Origin: Actinomyces sp. ZJ308
GTDB taxonomy: Bacteria; Actinomycetota; Actinomycetes; Actinomycetales; Actinomycetaceae
NCBI RefSeq assembly: GCF_011752065.1
Contig: NZ_JAAIJY010000015.1
Span: 1-64,000, forward strand
DNA length: 64,000 bases
Reading direction: 5' to 3'
This document shows, in pieces, positions 62,537 through 64,000 of this stretch (positions are counted from its first letter, which is position 1; the number at the start of each line of letters is the position of its first letter). The notes beneath the pieces are model-generated. The model made no database searches and was not told where the DNA came from. It worked only from the letters and a program-made list of their open reading frames with translations. Made by a program: the position numbers and the translations under genes.

Positions 62537-64000
62537 TCAGGACTTGGACGATCCCGTCCCCACGAAGGACAGACCCGTCAGCGAGATCGGCTTGAAGTTC
62601 TCCAGCGTCGCCGAGTCGTAGGCCGTCGGGGTCTTGCGGTGGAAGATCGGGTACAGCGGAACATCCTCGGAGAGCTTGTCGAAGGTCTCCTGCCACTTGG
62701 CGATCTGCTTGTCACCCTCCAGCTTGACCGCCTCGTCAAGCAGAGCCTGAACCGCGACCTGACTCTCCGAGCCCTTCCAGTGCATGCGGGACTCGGTCCA
62801 CACGTCGCCGGCGTACCACCAGCGCATGAGCAGGTCCGCGTCGTTGCCGAAGACCGAGGGGTCCCCGGGAGCAATGAGCACATCCCACGACGCTGGAGCA
62901 GTGTCGATGAAGGAGTAGGCGTCAGAGGACTTCTTCTCGTCGTAGTTGACCGTCACGCCCAGGGCCTCGAGATTCTCGCGGATGACGGGCCGCACCGCCG
63001 AGAACCAGCCGTGGTCCGTGCACAGGACGTTGATGGTCGTGATACCGGCCTCCGACAGGAGCGACTTGGCCTTGGCCGCATCCATGGAGTAGACCGTCTT
63101 GGCCTTCTTGTAGGCGGGGTGGTCCTCCTGGACGAAGCAGGTCGCCGGCGTCGCCAGCCCGGCCATGCTGGTGTCGCAGATCTTGGCGTAGTCCAGCGCG
63201 TAGAGCACGGCCTGACGCGCCTTGACGTTGGAGAAGGTGGCGTTGTTGAACATGGCGAAGAGCAGACCGAAGCCCTGCTGGGCCGCCACCTTGACCGGCT
63301 CCTTGAGCGTCGAGAGGTTGGCCGCCGGAACGGCATCGATGGCCTGCACGGAGCCGGAGCTCATCGCGTTGGTGCGAGTCGTGTCATCCGGAAGGACCTG
63401 CCAGGTCATGGACTTGGCCAGCGCCGGCCGGGGGCCGTTGTAGTTGTCGTTGCGCTCGAAGACGACCTTCTGGCTGGCGGCGCCGTTGTCGGTCATCTTG
63501 TAGGGGCCGGAGCCGATGGGGTTCATGTCGAAGGCCTTGGCATCGGCCTCGACGATCGCCTTGGGAACGATCTTGACGACGCTCAGGCGCTCGGCCACCA
63601 ACGAGAAGGCGTACTTGAGCTTGATCGTCACCGTGCTCGCATCCTTGGCCTCGACCGCGTCGATGAACGGCAGGAACTGCGAGTAGAGCGACTTGTTGGC
63701 CGGGTCGAGCACGCGCGTGAAGGAGAAGACGACGTCGTCCGCGGTCACGGCGGTGCCGTCGGCGAACTTCGCGTCCTTGCGCAGCATCACCTCATAGGTG
63801 GTGTCGTCCACCTTCTTGGGCATCTCGGAGCCCAGCGCCGCGTACACCTCTCGGGTCGCCGGGTGAAGCTCTGTGAGCCCTTCCAGGGTGTGCCAGTTGG
63901 CGGCAACCGTGAGAGCCGACGACGTCGTCATCGGGTCGTAGCCGTTGGTACCCAGCTCATAGGAAATACCCGCGGTGATGACACCGTCCTTGTGAGTGAC
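62537..64000 (-). CDS. ABC transporter solute-binding protein, family 5 (SiaE-like), 5' end outside window
   Basis: At least 487 residues; the reading frame continues past the window end (bases 63932-64000 encode ITAGISYELGTNGYDPMTT upstream of the first in-window ATG). It has family 5 features: YEVMLRKDAKFADGTAVTADDVVFSFTRV, IGSGPYKMTDN, LLSEAGI and WQETFDKLSEDVPLYPIF. Family 5 proteins bind peptides, nickel or, in SatA/SiaE, sialic acid. The signal peptide is not visible. First gene seen of the sia operon. Confidence 0.9.
   Translation of the reverse strand, partial: VTHKDGVITAGISYELGTNGYDPMTTSSALTVAANWHTLEGLTELHPATREVYAALGSEMPKKVDDTTYEVMLRKDAKFADGTAVTADDVVFSFTRVLDPANKSLYSQFLPFIDAVEAKDASTVTIKLKYAFSLVAERLSVVKIVPKAIVEADAKAFDMNPIGSGPYKMTDNGAASQKVVFERNDNYNGPRPALAKSMTWQVLPDDTTRTNAMSSGSVQAIDAVPAANLSTLKEPVKVAAQQGFGLLFAMFNNATFSNVKARQAVLYALDYAKICDTSMAGLATPATCFVQEDHPAYKKAKTVYSMDAAKAKSLLSEAGITTINVLCTDHGWFSAVRPVIRENLEALGVTVNYDEKKSSDAYSFIDTAPASWDVLIAPGDPSVFGNDADLLMRWWYAGDVWTESRMHWKGSESQVAVQALLDEAVKLEGDKQIAKWQETFDKLSEDVPLYPIFHRKTPTAYDSATLENFKPISLTGLSFVGTGSSKS

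Overview
The window is high-GC actinobacterial DNA, most likely from an oral Actinomyces (A. oris / naeslundii / viscosus group). That assignment is inferred from the actinobacterial-only families present (DUF3039, DUF2017, DUF3054), RNase J, a Dpp-type sialic acid transporter like that of Corynebacterium, abundant leaderless genes with TANNNT boxes 6-7 nt before the start codon, and a full sialic acid locus. No plasmid, phage or CRISPR signature was seen. The only mobile element is the right end of an IS3-type element at position 1-126, which appears to have cut the 5' end off a CapA-like gene.

Layout. 1-7.2 kb: IS end, CapA-like enzyme, then on the minus strand RNase J, a PfkB kinase and FtsK. 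7.3-12.4 kb: polysaccharide deacetylase, three identical tRNA-Glu genes and a tRNA-Gln, two twin lipoproteins and gltX. 12.4-15.5 kb: a third lipoprotein, a PatB/MalY aminotransferase and an FAH-family enzyme. 15.5-21.9 kb: four consecutive Na+/alanine symporter (AGCS) paralogues. 22-31.2 kb: an NTF2-like/DUF4241 protein, a Ski2-like helicase, a PadR/GyrI-like regulatory pair with its operator, a divergent S-methylmethionine salvage pair (mmuM/mmuP), YccF and an ATP-grasp enzyme. 31.3-34.6 kb: two tRNA-Lys, a tRNA-Leu, Bcp peroxiredoxin and small proteins. 34.7-42.5 kb: a housekeeping block (rph, rdgB, L,D-transpeptidase, DUF3054, metallo-hydrolase, murI, DUF2017, clpS, pncB). 42.5-48.9 kb: DUF3039 and a helicase, nagB, an ABC-2 exporter and HU.

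49-64 kb is a continuous minus-strand sialic acid locus: a Dpp-type ABC importer (solute-binding protein cut by the window end, permease, fused permease-ATPase, ATPase), a sialidase with no secretion signal, a MalE-type binding protein with two permeases and no ATPase, and nanA, nanK and nanE. With nagB nearby this would take sialic acid or sialosides from import to fructose-6-phosphate; nagA was not seen here. Copies of TGTCAGAC[AG], or close variants, precede the sialidase, nanA, nanE and the siaF permease, which suggests one regulator for the locus. Both binding-protein genes are followed by strong intercistronic hairpins.

Start codons were moved inward from the longest reading frame where a Shine-Dalgarno site, a leaderless TANNNT box, a signal peptide or an overlap with the previous gene decided the matter. 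Family assignments come from recognised motifs, not from database searches.
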